From Stenotrophomonas sp. YIM B06876 (lineage in GTDB: Bacteria; Pseudomonadota; Gammaproteobacteria; Xanthomonadales; Xanthomonadaceae): a stretch of 64,000 nucleotides of DNA. The stretch covers positions 124,001 through 188,000 of the forward strand of contig NZ_JAUJUJ010000002.1 in NCBI RefSeq assembly GCF_030711595.1. The letters run 5' to 3'. Under the pieces are notes generated by a model. The model was not told the DNA's origin. It worked only from the letters and a program-made list of their open reading frames with translations, and did no database searches. Of the stretch, positions 36,301 through 46,536 are shown in pieces. A program made the translations under genes and the position numbers. Position 1 is the stretch's first letter. Every line of letters begins with the position of its first letter.

Positions 36301-37503
36301 TTATTCCGACTTCCACCACATCATGAAGCTGTCCCACAGGCGCTTGAAGAAACCGGCCTCCTCGATCGCGGCCACGGCCACCAGCGGCGCTTGGGCCACC
36401 ACCTTGCCGTCAAGCGAAACCTTCACCGTACCGATCTGCTGGCCGGCGGTGATCGGCGCCTCCAGCACCTTGGGCACGTCCATGCTCGGCTTGAGATCGT
36501 TGTAGCGGCCGCGCGGCACGCTGACCAGCAGCGGCTCGGCCACGCCCAACTGCACCTGGTCGCCCTTGCCCTTCCATACCTTCTGCGTGGTCACCGCCGC
36601 ACCCGGCTCGTACAGGCGATGGGTTTCGAAGAAACGGAACCCCCAGTTCAGCAGCGCCAGGCTGTCGTTGGCCCGCTGCTTCTCCGAGCTGCCCCCCATC
36701 AGCACCGCAATCAGGCGCTGGTCGCCGCGCTGGGCCGAACTCATCAGGCAGTAACCGGCGGCCGAGGTGTGGCCGGTCTTGATGCCGTCCACGCTCGGGT
36801 CACGCCACAACAGCAGGTTGCGGTTGGGCTGGGTGATGTCGCCGACCTTGAATTCCTTGATCTTGTTGTAGGCGTAGGTCTCCGGGTAATCGTGCACGAG
36901 GGCCCGGCCCAGCAACGCCAGATCGTAGGCGGTGGAATGGTGCCCTTCGGCGGTCAGGCCATGGGCGTTGACAAAGTACGAGTCCTTCATGCCGATCTTG
37001 GCGGCATAGCTGTTCATCAGCGCGGCAAACGCTTCCTGGCTGCCGGCCGCGTGCTCGGCCAGCGCGATCGCGGCATCGTTGCCGGACTGCACCGCCATGC
37101 CCTTTTCCATGTCTTCCAGACGCGCGGTCTGGTTGACCGGGAAACCGCTGTAACTGCCATCGGTGCCGGCGCCCCCTTCGCGCCAGGCGCGCTCGCTCAT
37201 CATCACCTGGTCGTCGGGCTTGATCTTGCCGTTCTTGATTTCGGCGGCGATCACGTAGGACGTCATCACCTTGGTGATGCTGGCCGGCGGCAGCTGCTCA
37301 TGGATGTTCTCGCCCGCCAGCACCTGGCCGGTGGCGTAATCCATCAGCACCCAGGATCTGGACGCGCTGGGAACCGGCGCCGGTGGCGTGGCGACCACCG
37401 TCGGCGCGGCGGCCGCCGGGGCTGGAACGGGAGTAGGCGTCTGGGCGGAAACCAGGCCCATGGCGAGCGTGGCCATGGCGGCGATGGCGAAACGGAATTT
37501 CAT
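36301..37503 (-). CDS. dacC: D-alanyl-D-alanine carboxypeptidase (class C LMW PBP, DacA/DacC type)
   Basis: 400 residues. Signal peptide (about 1-20) and a Pro/Ala linker, then the penicillin-binding core with SxxK in PPASITKVMTS, SGN in AVQSGNDAA and KTG in DGIKTGHTSAAG. A beta-rich C domain follows (about 300-370), and the end FFKRLWDSFMMWWKSE is an amphipathic helix that anchors such enzymes to the inner membrane. It trims the terminal D-alanine of peptidoglycan pentapeptides. It sits 96 bp beyond rlpA in the elongation block. Confidence 0.94.
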   Translation of the reverse strand: MKFRFAIAAMATLAMGLVSAQTPTPVPAPAAAAPTVVATPPAPVPSASRSWVLMDYATGQVLAGENIHEQLPPASITKVMTSYVIAAEIKNGKIKPDDQVMMSERAWREGGAGTDGSYSGFPVNQTARLEDMEKGMAVQSGNDAAIALAEHAAGSQEAFAALMNSYAAKIGMKDSYFVNAHGLTAEGHHSTAYDLALLGRALVHDYPETYAYNKIKEFKVGDITQPNRNLLLWRDPSVDGIKTGHTSAAGYCLMSSAQRGDQRLIAVLMGGSSEKQRANDSLALLNWGFRFFETHRLYEPGAAVTTQKVWKGKGDQVQLGVAEPLLVSVPRGRYNDLKPSMDVPKVLEAPITAGQQIGTVKVSLDGKVVAQAPLVAVAAIEEAGFFKRLWDSFMMWWKSE

Positions 37504-37599
37504 CGGACAACGGTTCCTGATGGACGGGCAGATCGGGGCAAGCATTGTAGGGCGACGACGGCAGGCCGGAGTGCGGCGGCCCCCGTCCGCATACGGGAT

Positions 37600-38847
37600 T
37601 CAGTCACGGACGATCTGTGGCTGGCCAAACCCCAGCCCCGCGATGCGGCCGGCGAGCTCGGCGGCATTGCCGACGTCATTGGCCGCGACCCGCAACCGCC
37701 ACAGGGTGCGCCCGCCACTGACGATGTCGCTGAGGCTGGCCCCGGCGATGCCGGCCGACGCCAGCTGGCCCAATGCCCGGGTGGCGTTGTCGCGATTGGA
37801 GAAACTGGCCACTTGCAGCAGCACATTGCCCAGCGCGCTCGCGGCCAGGGTGGGGGATGCCGTCGGCGCCGGGGCAGCGGCTGCCGGTGGCGGCGTGCCC
37901 GCTGCACGGCCGCTGGCCACGCGCACCCCGGCGTCCTTCATCCACGCATCGGACCTGTCGGCGGCGTCCGCCGCCGCGGATGCCGCGGCCCCGGCGCGCG
38001 CGACGACCGGCGCCGTGGCCACGGTCTGGCGCGCGGTGGTCACGGCGGCGGCCGTTACCGGCGGCAACTTGCCCACCAGCCGGTCCATATCACTGGCCGC
38101 CGCGGTGGCGGCAGCCCGGCTCGCGGCCTGGGCCCGCCGGGCAGGTTTATCCGCTCCGGCGGCCAGCAGATTGTCGCTACCGGGCGTCAGCCCTTTCACC
38201 TCGACCCGGCCGGTGCCGCGCTGGGTGATACCCAGCCGCACCGCCGCGGCATAGCTCAGATCGATCACCCGGCCGTCGTGGAACGGGCCACGGTCATTGA
38301 CCCGCACCACCACCGATTCGCCATTGTCCAGGTTGGTGACCCGCGCAAAACTCGGCAGCGGCAAGGTCTTGTGCGCGGCAGTGAAGGCATACATGTCGTA
38401 GACCTCGCGATTGGAGGTCAGCCGGCCGTGGAACTTGCTGCCGTAGTACGAGGCGATGCCCTGCTCGGCGTAGTCGGCCACCCGGTCCATCACTTTGTAT
38501 TCCTTGCCCAGCACCGTGTACGGCGAGCGGTTGCCCACTGGCGAACGCGGTTCATCGGTCACCCGCGGCTCCGGGATACAGGCCACATTGGGCACATAGT
38601 CCGGAGTGGTGTCCGAGACCCCGGGCTTGTACAGGCCGCCGGCGGTGTAATTGCCGCGGGTGGAGAGATCCTCTTTCGCCGGCGCATACGGCGAGCCTTC
38701 CGGGCAACCCCTGGCCGCGCTCTTGCCACCATGAACCACGCCGCCCGGCCTGGCCGCGGCGGCCGCGGGTCCGGACTTCTTCGGTGCGCTGCTGCAGGCC
38801 GCCAGCCCGAGCACCATCAACGCAGGGACCAGCCATCGCATCTTCAT
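37600..38847 (-). CDS. rlpA: Septal-ring lytic transglycosylase RlpA (lipoprotein with SPOR domain)
   Basis: 415 residues. Lipoprotein signal MKMRWLVPALMVLGLAACSS (Cys18), then the double-psi beta-barrel catalytic domain with GIASYYGSKFHGRLTSN, MYAFTAAHKTLPLPSFARV, VVRVNDRGPFHDGRVIDLS. After a long Ala/Thr/Pro linker (about 255-345) comes a C-terminal SPOR domain (VLLQVASFSNRDNATRALGQL) that binds denuded glycan at division sites. RlpA cleaves such naked glycans. The start at 38847 overlaps the stop of mltB by 4 bp (ATGA). Confidence 0.93.
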   Translation of the reverse strand: MKMRWLVPALMVLGLAACSSAPKKSGPAAAAARPGGVVHGGKSAARGCPEGSPYAPAKEDLSTRGNYTAGGLYKPGVSDTTPDYVPNVACIPEPRVTDEPRSPVGNRSPYTVLGKEYKVMDRVADYAEQGIASYYGSKFHGRLTSNREVYDMYAFTAAHKTLPLPSFARVTNLDNGESVVVRVNDRGPFHDGRVIDLSYAAAVRLGITQRGTGRVEVKGLTPGSDNLLAAGADKPARRAQAASRAAATAAASDMDRLVGKLPPVTAAAVTTARQTVATAPVVARAGAAASAAADAADRSDAWMKDAGVRVASGRAAGTPPPAAAAPAPTASPTLAASALGNVLLQVASFSNRDNATRALGQLASAGIAGASLSDIVSGGRTLWRLRVAANDVGNAAELAGRIAGLGFGQPQIVRD

Positions 38848-39980
38848 GCCGGCGGAAGCTCCTCGCCGGCGATGGCCCGGGACAGCTGGAACACGGCCAT
38901 CGCGTACATTTTGGAGAGGTTGTAACGGGTGATCGCGTAGTAGTTCTGGAAGCCCAGCCAGTACTGTTTGCCGTTGCTGGCCTCCAGCGTGATCGGGGTG
39001 GCGGTGGCGCCCGCCCGCACCGGGCCGCTGGCGCGGTAGCCGCGGGCCGCAAGGTCGGCCAGGCTGTAACCCGGCGTCCAGTCGGCGGGATTGAACTCGT
39101 CCCTGCCCGCCGCCAGCGTGGCCGGCACCGCCACCTGCCCCCCCCGCACCCAGCCGCCCTTCTTCACGAAATAGTTGGCAATGGAGGCGAATACGTCGTC
39201 GTAGCTGTTGAACAGGTCGCGGCGGCCATCGCCGTTGCCGTCGACGGCGAAATCCAGATAGCTCGACGGCATGAACTGGCCCATGCCCATCGCGCCGGCA
39301 TAGCTGCCCTGCAGCGCGGTGATGTCCAGGTTCTCGTCGCGCGTCAGCACGAACAGCTTGGCCAGCTCGTCGCGGAAGAACAGCTCGCGCCGCACCTCGC
39401 GCTCGAGCTTGTCCGGGTCGCCGCTGCGCGGGTAGTTGAAGGCCAGCGTGTACAGCGCATCGAGCACCTTGTGCTTTCCGGTGTTGGCGCCGTAGCTGGT
39501 CTCCACGCCGATGATCGCCACGATCACTTCGGCCGGCACCCCGGTTGCCGCCTCCACCCGCTTCAGCTCGTCGCGGTGCTGGGCCAGGAAGGCACGGCCG
39601 CCGTCGATCCGTGCCTGGCTGATGAACATCGGCCGGTACTCGTTCCACGGCTTGACCCGTTCGGCCGGGCGCGACATCGCCGCGATGATTGGCGGGCGCA
39701 CCTGGGCACTGGCCAGGGTGCGGTCAATGAACGCCGGATCGATCCGGTAGCGGGCGGCGGTGTCGCGGATGAAGTTGGCCCGCGCGGTGGCGAACGGCAC
39801 CGGAGCCAAGTCCACCGGCGGCAGGTTGCCAGCGGTTTCCGGCGCGGCTTCGGCCGGCCCCTTGCCCGGGACAACCGACCCGGCCGGCATGGCCGCGGAC
39901 GAGGGAGTGGATGCCTGCGGCGGGGTCGCGCAGGCGACCAGACCGAACGTGAAAAAACAGACCAGTGCGCTTCGAATCAT
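38844..39980 (-). CDS. mltB: Membrane-bound lytic murein transglycosylase B
   Basis: 378 residues. Lipoprotein signal MIRSALVCFFTFGLVACA (Cys17), Pro/Ala spacer, then the MltB domain with RPAERVKPWNEYRPMFI, catalytic Glu in IIGVETSYG and the GAMGMGQFMPSSYLDFAVDG block. It cleaves peptidoglycan strands from the periplasmic side. It overlaps rlpA by 4 bp downstream and is separated by 443 bp from rodA upstream, so its promoter most likely lies in that gap. Confidence 0.94.
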   Translation of the reverse strand: MIRSALVCFFTFGLVACATPPQASTPSSAAMPAGSVVPGKGPAEAAPETAGNLPPVDLAPVPFATARANFIRDTAARYRIDPAFIDRTLASAQVRPPIIAAMSRPAERVKPWNEYRPMFISQARIDGGRAFLAQHRDELKRVEAATGVPAEVIVAIIGVETSYGANTGKHKVLDALYTLAFNYPRSGDPDKLEREVRRELFFRDELAKLFVLTRDENLDITALQGSYAGAMGMGQFMPSSYLDFAVDGNGDGRRDLFNSYDDVFASIANYFVKKGGWVRGGQVAVPATLAAGRDEFNPADWTPGYSLADLAARGYRASGPVRAGATATPITLEASNGKQYWLGFQNYYAITRYNLSKMYAMAVFQLSRAIAGEELPPA

Positions 39981-40423
39981 CGGGCGAGATTAGCAGGTCA
40001 AGGATGAATTTCCATCAATAAGACCATGAATCGCAACAGGATTGAAGCACTTCAAAGCCGTGGATTGCGGCTGTATCGGGGCGTCTGTGCGCTGCCCGCC
40101 GCCCTGAATGCGGCCCCCGGGGCGACGGCAGGCCGGCGCCGGGCCGGAGGCCTGCCGTGCGGATCAGCGGCGGCGGATCCGAAAAATGGACTGCCGGCTG
40201 CGCCCCCATCCCCGCAGGCGCAGCCGGCACTCCCACCGGATCCCGTACAGGCCTGGTCCGTCTCCCCACGGACCAGGCCCCGAATTCGGCACGACCGGGC
40301 TGCCGCCCCGCCTCCCCCGCGGCGCGTGGCGACCGGCGATGGGGGCGCCATTGTGAACAGCAACGCAAAAAATTGTTTTGATCTGGATCAAAACTCCAGA
40401 CACCCGGCGCCGCACGTTTGCCG
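39981..40423. other. 443-bp gap between rodA and mltB
   Basis: No gene is supported here. The gap holds an inverted repeat GCCTGGTCCG/CGGACCAGGC (40251-40260 with 40269-40278) without a T tract, and an FNR/Anr-like palindrome at 40376-40393. The segment nearest mltB (39981-40020) turns AT-rich and may contain its promoter. Small frames on both strands look like noise. Confidence 0.5.
40376..40393. promoter_or_regulatory. Perfect FNR/Anr (CRP-family) box
   Basis: An 18-bp palindrome has 8-bp perfect arms TTTTGATC and GATCAAAA around a TG centre, and contains the exact FNR/Anr consensus TTGAT-N4-ATCAA (40378-40391). It stands in an AT-rich island just beyond the 3' end of rodA, about 400 bp upstream of mltB. 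No promoter or downstream gene is close enough to assign a target; mltB-rlpA-dacC or an unannotated transcript are candidates. Confidence 0.55.
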
Positions 40424-41530
40424 TCAGTGGCCATGCACCGGGCGATGCGCGCGCACCGCCATCACCAGCCCGAAGCCGGCCAGCAGCGACACCGCCGAGG
40501 TGCCGCCATAGCTGATCAAGGGCATCGGCACCCCGACGACCGGCATCACCCCGGAGATCATGCCGCCGTTGACCAGCACGTAGACGAAGAACGCCAACCC
40601 GGTGGCGCCGGCCAGCAGCCGCGAATAGCTGTCGCGGGACTGCACCGCGATCCACAGGCAGCGGCCGATCACCAGCAGGTACAGCGCCAGCACGATGGCC
40701 ACGCCGATCCAGCCGAACTCCTCGCTCAACACCGAGAACGCGAAGTCGGTGGTCTGCTCGGGAATGAAGTTCAGATGCGACTGCGAGCCCAGCCCCCAGC
40801 CCTTGCCGCCGAGCCCGCCCGAACCGATCGCGATCTTGGACTGGATGATGTTCCAGCCCGCGCCCAGCGCATCGCTCTCCGGGTCCAGGAACATCAGGAT
40901 GCGGTCCTTCTGGTAGGGCATCAGCAGCCAGAACCAGGCGACAGGTGCGGCTGCCGCCACGCCGCCCACGCCCACGCCTACCCACCACCAGGGCAGTCCC
41001 GCCAGCAGCAGCACGAAGGCGCCACTGGCCGCGATCAGCACCGCGGTGCCGAAGTCCGGCTGCAGCATCACCAGCGCGGTGGGCAGGCCGATGATCAGCG
41101 CAGCCACCAGCACCACCGGCACCCGCGGCGGCAGCGGCACCCGGTGCAGGTACCAGGCCACCATCATCGGCAGGCTAACCTTGAGCAGCTCGGCCGGCTG
41201 CAGGTAGAAGAATTTCAGGTCCAGCCATTGCCGGCCGTATTTGCCGGTGCCCAGCACGAATACCGCCAGCAGCGGCAGCATCGACAGCGCATAGATCATC
41301 GGCGTCCACGCGCGGATGCGCAGGATCGACAACCGCGCGATACCCCACATCGCCAGCAACCCGACCCCGAAACGCGCCGCCTGCGCCATCACCAGGCGGT
41401 CACCGCCGGCGCTGTGCAGCACCGCCAGGCCGATCCCCATCAGTGTCAGCAAGGCCAGCAACAGGATCCAGTCCACACCGCGGGTCAGGCGCCCGCCCAT
41501 CTCGCTGGCCCAGCGCAGGAAATCGTTCAT
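40424..41530 (-). CDS. rodA: Rod-shape SEDS glycosyltransferase RodA
   Basis: 368 residues, about ten transmembrane helices. SEDS motifs include ARFGVGLLAMWGIARL, the QPAELLKVSLPM segment, QPDFGTAVLI, LGSQSHLNFIPEQTTDFAF and PLISYGGTS. RodA polymerises glycan strands for side-wall growth with its transpeptidase partner PBP2, encoded immediately upstream. The ATG at 41530 overlaps the mrdA stop by 4 bp. The frame extends upstream without a stop but is antisense-like noise within mrdA. Confidence 0.95.
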   Translation of the reverse strand: MNDFLRWASEMGGRLTRGVDWILLLALLTLMGIGLAVLHSAGGDRLVMAQAARFGVGLLAMWGIARLSILRIRAWTPMIYALSMLPLLAVFVLGTGKYGRQWLDLKFFYLQPAELLKVSLPMMVAWYLHRVPLPPRVPVVLVAALIIGLPTALVMLQPDFGTAVLIAASGAFVLLLAGLPWWWVGVGVGGVAAAAPVAWFWLLMPYQKDRILMFLDPESDALGAGWNIIQSKIAIGSGGLGGKGWGLGSQSHLNFIPEQTTDFAFSVLSEEFGWIGVAIVLALYLLVIGRCLWIAVQSRDSYSRLLAGATGLAFFVYVLVNGGMISGVMPVVGVPMPLISYGGTSAVSLLAGFGLVMAVRAHRPVHGH

Positions 41531-43572
41531 CGCCGCGGCTCCAGCGCCGGTCCCGGCGGGGCAATGGGTGGTGCCGCTGCCGCTGGCGCAGGCGCGCCCA
41601 GCTGCACCGGAATGTCGTCCTCCAGCGCCGCCGCGGCGTGTTCGCCGGCGACATGCAGGGCCGGATCCTCGGCGTCGAACGGGGTGGTGCCGATGCTGGT
41701 GGTGCCGCGCTCGCTGTCCAGCGGCTGCAACCCGTCGGGCATCTTGCCCAGCAACCAGGCGTCGAACACCTTGCGTGCGATCGGCGCGGCCGCCGAGCCG
41801 CCGTAACCGCCGCCCTCCACCGCCACCGCAATGGCGATGACCGGATTGTCGGCCGGCGCGAAGCCGACAAACAGCGCGCGGTGGCGCAGGTGCATCGGCA
41901 GGCTCTTGGGATTGACCGAGGCGGTGCCGCGCCGGCTGACCACCTGCGCGGTGCCGGTCTTGCCGGCCATCACATAGGACGCGCCGACCGCCGAACGCCA
42001 GCCGCCGCCGCCGGGCTGCATGGTCGCCTTCATGCCCTCGCGCACCGCCTGCAGGTTGCCCGGATTCGGGCTGATCGGCCTGCCCGGCGGTTGCGCCAGC
42101 GGCAGCCAGTCGTGGTCGAAGCCGGCCCGCTGTTCGATCACCAGGTGCGGGCGCCGCAGCTGCCCGTCGGCAAGGCCCCCGACCGCGCGCGCCAGCTGCA
42201 GCGGGGTGACCTTCCACAAGCCCTGGCCGATGGCCGAGTTGACCGTATCGCCGGGATACCAGCGTTCTTTGCGCGCCTTCAGCTTGGACTGCGGCGAGGG
42301 CACGATGCCGCCGATCTCGCCGACCAGATCGATCCCGGTCGGCTGCCCGAAGCCGTACGCACCCATGTAGTGGTCGAAGCGCTCGATCCCCAGGTCCAGC
42401 GCCAGCCGGTAGTAATAGGTATTGACCGACTGGGCGATGGATTTGCGCAGATCGGTCCAGCCATGGCCGCTGCGGTTGGCATCGCCCCAGCCGCGGCTGG
42501 TGCCGGGCAGATAGAACATGCCGGTGGACAGCACCTTGTCTTCCGGCCGGCGCACGCCACTGTCCAGCCCGGCCAGACCGATCAACGGTTTGACCGTCGA
42601 CCCGGGCGCCACCCCGCCCAGCACCAGCCGGTTGAACTGCGGCCGCGACGGGTTGGCATTGAGCGCCTTGAAGTCGGCGTGGGAGATGCCGTTGACGAAC
42701 AGGTTGGCGTCGTAGGACGGCAGGCTGACCATCGCCAGCACCTCGCCGGTGCGCGGGTCGATCGCCACGGCGGCGCCTTCCTCGTCGCCGAACGCGGCCA
42801 CCATCGCCCGCTGCAGGTCGGCATCGACCGACAGCCGCAGGTCGGCCCCCGACTGCGCCGGCACCCGGCCGACGGTACGGATCGCCCGCCCCTGCACATT
42901 GGTCTCGACCTGCTCGTAGCCGACCTTGCCGCGCAACGCCTGCTCGTAATAGCGCTCCAGCCCGGACTTGCCGATATGGGTCAGCGCGGCATTGCCCTCG
43001 CCGAGGGTTTCCAGATCCTTGTCATCGATACGGCCGACGTAGCCGATGACGTGCGCGAACAGGTCGCCAAAGGGATAGCGCCGGGTCAGATACGGCTCCA
43101 GCTCGACCCCCGGATACTTCCAGCGATCCACCGCGAAGCGGGCCATTTCCTCATCGTTGACCCGCAGCTTCAGCGTCACCGGCAGGAACCGCCGGCGCGC
43201 CTTGCGCAGTTCGTTGAAGCGCTCGATGTCCTCGTCGGTCAGCGCGAAGATGCCCTGCAACCCGGCCAGAGTCGCATCCATGTCCTCGACCTTGTCCGGG
43301 GTGACATCGACCCGGAACGCCGGCACGTTCTCGGCCAGCAGCCGGCCGTTGCGGTCGTAGATCATGCCGCGCCCGGGCACCACCGGCCGGGGTTTGATGC
43401 GGTTGGCCTCCGACCGGGTGGCGTAGATGTCGTGGTCCAGCACCTGCAGCTTGAAATACCAGCCGCCCAGCGCCAGCAACGCCACCACCACCGCGAAAAA
43501 CCCCAGGGCCGCGCGCCGGCGGAACTGCTCGGCCTCGGCGTGGACATTCTTGGCCTGACGGCGCGGATACAT
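41527..43572 (-). CDS. mrdA: Penicillin-binding protein 2 (elongation transpeptidase)
   Basis: 681 residues. One N-terminal transmembrane helix (ALGFFAVVVALLALGGWYF), pedestal domain (PRPVVPGRGMIYDRNGRLLA), then the transpeptidase with SxxK in PGSTVKPLIG, SxN in AQSVNTYYYR and KTG in MAGKTGTAQV. The C-terminal tail (about 635-681) is Pro/Ala-rich. It cross-links new wall during elongation with RodA and MreBCD. The start at 43572 is 2 bp after the mreD stop, and the stop overlaps rodA by 4 bp. Confidence 0.95.
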   Translation of the reverse strand: MYPRRQAKNVHAEAEQFRRRAALGFFAVVVALLALGGWYFKLQVLDHDIYATRSEANRIKPRPVVPGRGMIYDRNGRLLAENVPAFRVDVTPDKVEDMDATLAGLQGIFALTDEDIERFNELRKARRRFLPVTLKLRVNDEEMARFAVDRWKYPGVELEPYLTRRYPFGDLFAHVIGYVGRIDDKDLETLGEGNAALTHIGKSGLERYYEQALRGKVGYEQVETNVQGRAIRTVGRVPAQSGADLRLSVDADLQRAMVAAFGDEEGAAVAIDPRTGEVLAMVSLPSYDANLFVNGISHADFKALNANPSRPQFNRLVLGGVAPGSTVKPLIGLAGLDSGVRRPEDKVLSTGMFYLPGTSRGWGDANRSGHGWTDLRKSIAQSVNTYYYRLALDLGIERFDHYMGAYGFGQPTGIDLVGEIGGIVPSPQSKLKARKERWYPGDTVNSAIGQGLWKVTPLQLARAVGGLADGQLRRPHLVIEQRAGFDHDWLPLAQPPGRPISPNPGNLQAVREGMKATMQPGGGGWRSAVGASYVMAGKTGTAQVVSRRGTASVNPKSLPMHLRHRALFVGFAPADNPVIAIAVAVEGGGYGGSAAAPIARKVFDAWLLGKMPDGLQPLDSERGTTSIGTTPFDAEDPALHVAGEHAAAALEDDIPVQLGAPAPAAAAPPIAPPGPALEPRR

Positions 43573-43574
43573 GC

Positions 43575-44072
43575 TCAGCGCCCGCGGCCGCGACTGCGCC
43601 GGCCCAGCCGCACCGCATCGAGCAGCACGAACAGCGGCAACCACAGCAGCATGCCCAGCAGCGGTGCCCACCAGTAGGTCCACGGCAGCATCGGCTCGCC
43701 GGCCAGCAGATGGATGGCGGCATCGACGATGCGGTCATTGGCCAGCAGGCCACCGATCGCCAGCGCCTGCTGCGACATCGGGAAGAAACGGATGCGCGCG
43801 CGGAAGCGCTGCAGGATGAACGTGAAGATCACCAGCCGCAGCGCCTGCTCGCCAAGGATGCTGCCGTACATAAGGTCGGCCAGCACGCCGATTGCAAAGG
43901 CGAATCCCAGCCCGACCCGCTCGGGCGTTTCCATCACCCAGTAGGCCAGCACCAGCGCCAGCCAGTACGGCCGCAGCGGCTGCAACAGCGGCGGCAGCGG
44001 CACCAGCCCCAGCAGCAGGGCCAGGATCAGGCTGACGGGCAGGACCCAGCTCTTGGTGCGCAGGCGACTCAT
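43575..44072 (-). CDS. mreD: Rod shape-determining protein MreD
   Basis: 165 residues with about five transmembrane helices (LILALLLGLVPLPPLL, YWLALVLAYWVM, GLGFAFAIGVLADLMYGSILG and two more). Size and position between mreC and mrdA identify MreD, the membrane link of the elongasome. Its ATG overlaps the mreC stop by 4 bp and its stop lies 2 bp before mrdA. Confidence 0.93.
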   Translation of the reverse strand: MSRLRTKSWVLPVSLILALLLGLVPLPPLLQPLRPYWLALVLAYWVMETPERVGLGFAFAIGVLADLMYGSILGEQALRLVIFTFILQRFRARIRFFPMSQQALAIGGLLANDRIVDAAIHLLAGEPMLPWTYWWAPLLGMLLWLPLFVLLDAVRLGRRSRGRGR

Positions 44073-45130
44073 GGACGCGGCTCGGCAGCGGCACGGGAAG
44101 AAGGCGCGGCCGGGGGCGGTGCGACGTCCGGACGGGCCGTTTTCACCGCGGTGCCGGCAGCAGTGGCGGCAGGCACCGCGGCGCGGCCGGTGGCGGGTAC
44201 CGCGCCGGTAGCCGGCGTTGCCGCGGTTTCGGCCGCTGTACCCAGCGCCAGCGCCGGTACCGCGCGCAGCAGCAGCACATCGCGGCCGCGGTCGAGCTGG
44301 GCCGCCGGCTGCAGATCACCCACCAGGAAGGCGTGGGTATCGTCCGGCCGCAGCCGGGTGATGGTTCCGACCGGGAACCCGGACGGGAACCGGCCGCCCA
44401 GTCCGGAGGTGACAATCTCGTCGCCCACTTCCACCCCGGCACTGAGCGGAATGTCGCGCAGCTCCAGGGTGTCGCCGCGGCCGTAGACGATCAGGCGCAC
44501 GCCATTGCGCGCCACCGTCACCGGCACCGCATGGTCCGGGTCGGTCAGCAGCAGCACGGTCGAATGCGCCGGAGTCACCGCGATCACCTGGCCCATCAGG
44601 CCACCGGCATCGATCACCGCCTGGCCAACGTGCACGCCCTCGCGGCTGCCGGCATCGAGCACCAGCCGTTGCCGCACCGGGTCCAGGTCGATATCCAGGA
44701 TCGGCGCCAGCTGCACGTCCAGCCCGCTGCGTTCGGCCACGTTGAGCAGTTCGCGCAGCTGCGCGTTGTCCAGCGCCGCGGTCTGCAACCGGGTCAGGCG
44801 CGCGTTGGCGAGCAGCAACTGGTTGCGCAGCTCCCGGTTCTCGGCCACCAGCTGGTTGTGGCTGGCGGCGTTGTCCTTGACCGAGGAACCCAGGCGCCCC
44901 GGCAAGCCGGCCAGCGCCCATACCGGCTGCACCAGCACGGTGGCCTGGCTGCGCAGACGCGACAGCCAGCCGCCCCGGTCGTCGAGCACGATCAGGGTGA
45001 TGGCCAGCGCCAGATAGGCGAGCAGCCGCAGCGGGCTGCTGGCATCACCCTGGCGGGAGGCTACGGGAGGACCGGCGTAGGGCGGCACGACAAGCTTCGA
45101 CTGGAAAAAGACGGGAGAAGGATGCGACAA
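44069..45130 (-). CDS. mreC: Rod shape-determining protein MreC
   Basis: 353 residues. One transmembrane helix (LLAYLALAITLIVLD), a coiled coil (about 90-120, SHNQLVAENRELRNQLLLAN), then the MreC beta-domain with DAGSREGVHVGQAVI and GLMGQVIAVTPAHSTVLLLT. The last 70 or so residues are an Ala/Thr/Pro tail of low complexity, unusual in length for the family. The frame opens at a TTG (45130); a GTG 13 codons in, before PPYAGPP, is equally possible. MreC positions PBP2 in the periplasm. Confidence 0.92.
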   Translation of the reverse strand: MSHPSPVFFQSKLVVPPYAGPPVASRQGDASSPLRLLAYLALAITLIVLDDRGGWLSRLRSQATVLVQPVWALAGLPGRLGSSVKDNAASHNQLVAENRELRNQLLLANARLTRLQTAALDNAQLRELLNVAERSGLDVQLAPILDIDLDPVRQRLVLDAGSREGVHVGQAVIDAGGLMGQVIAVTPAHSTVLLLTDPDHAVPVTVARNGVRLIVYGRGDTLELRDIPLSAGVEVGDEIVTSGLGGRFPSGFPVGTITRLRPDDTHAFLVGDLQPAAQLDRGRDVLLLRAVPALALGTAAETAATPATGAVPATGRAAVPAATAAGTAVKTARPDVAPPPAAPSSRAAAEPRP

Positions 45131-45217
45131 CGCCCCAGCGGGGCGATGTCCGGCGCGGCACCCACGCCGGCGGCATCACGCCGCGGAGGCGCGTGCGCGA
45201 TACAGGGCCGGCACCGC

Positions 45218-46339
<1,122 letters not shown>

Positions 46340-46536
46340 CTATCAACCCACCCCGGCCCGGGCAAGGACAATCCTTGTCAAAACGGGGCGCCGGACCGAT
46401 TCCGGTCGCGCCCGGACATCCGCGGTTCTGGTCCTAGGCCGCCTCAGCCGGTAACCTTTGCACCGCCATGCGCCCTCCGGCGCCCAAACCACCCCGTCCG
46501 CCGGGTGGAAACTCCCACCCGTATAGGTCTTTCCCG

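Noticed and set aside
40251-40278. Perfect 10-bp inverted repeat GCCTGGTCCG/CGGACCAGGC as a terminator
   Set aside because: No T tract on either side, so not a rho-independent terminator; kept only as a note in the gap description.
40282-40294. GAATTCGGCACGA, resembling a cDNA-library adapter (vector contamination)
   Set aside because: The similarity is 13 bp, flanking sequence is continuous with genomic composition, and nothing else vector-like is present.
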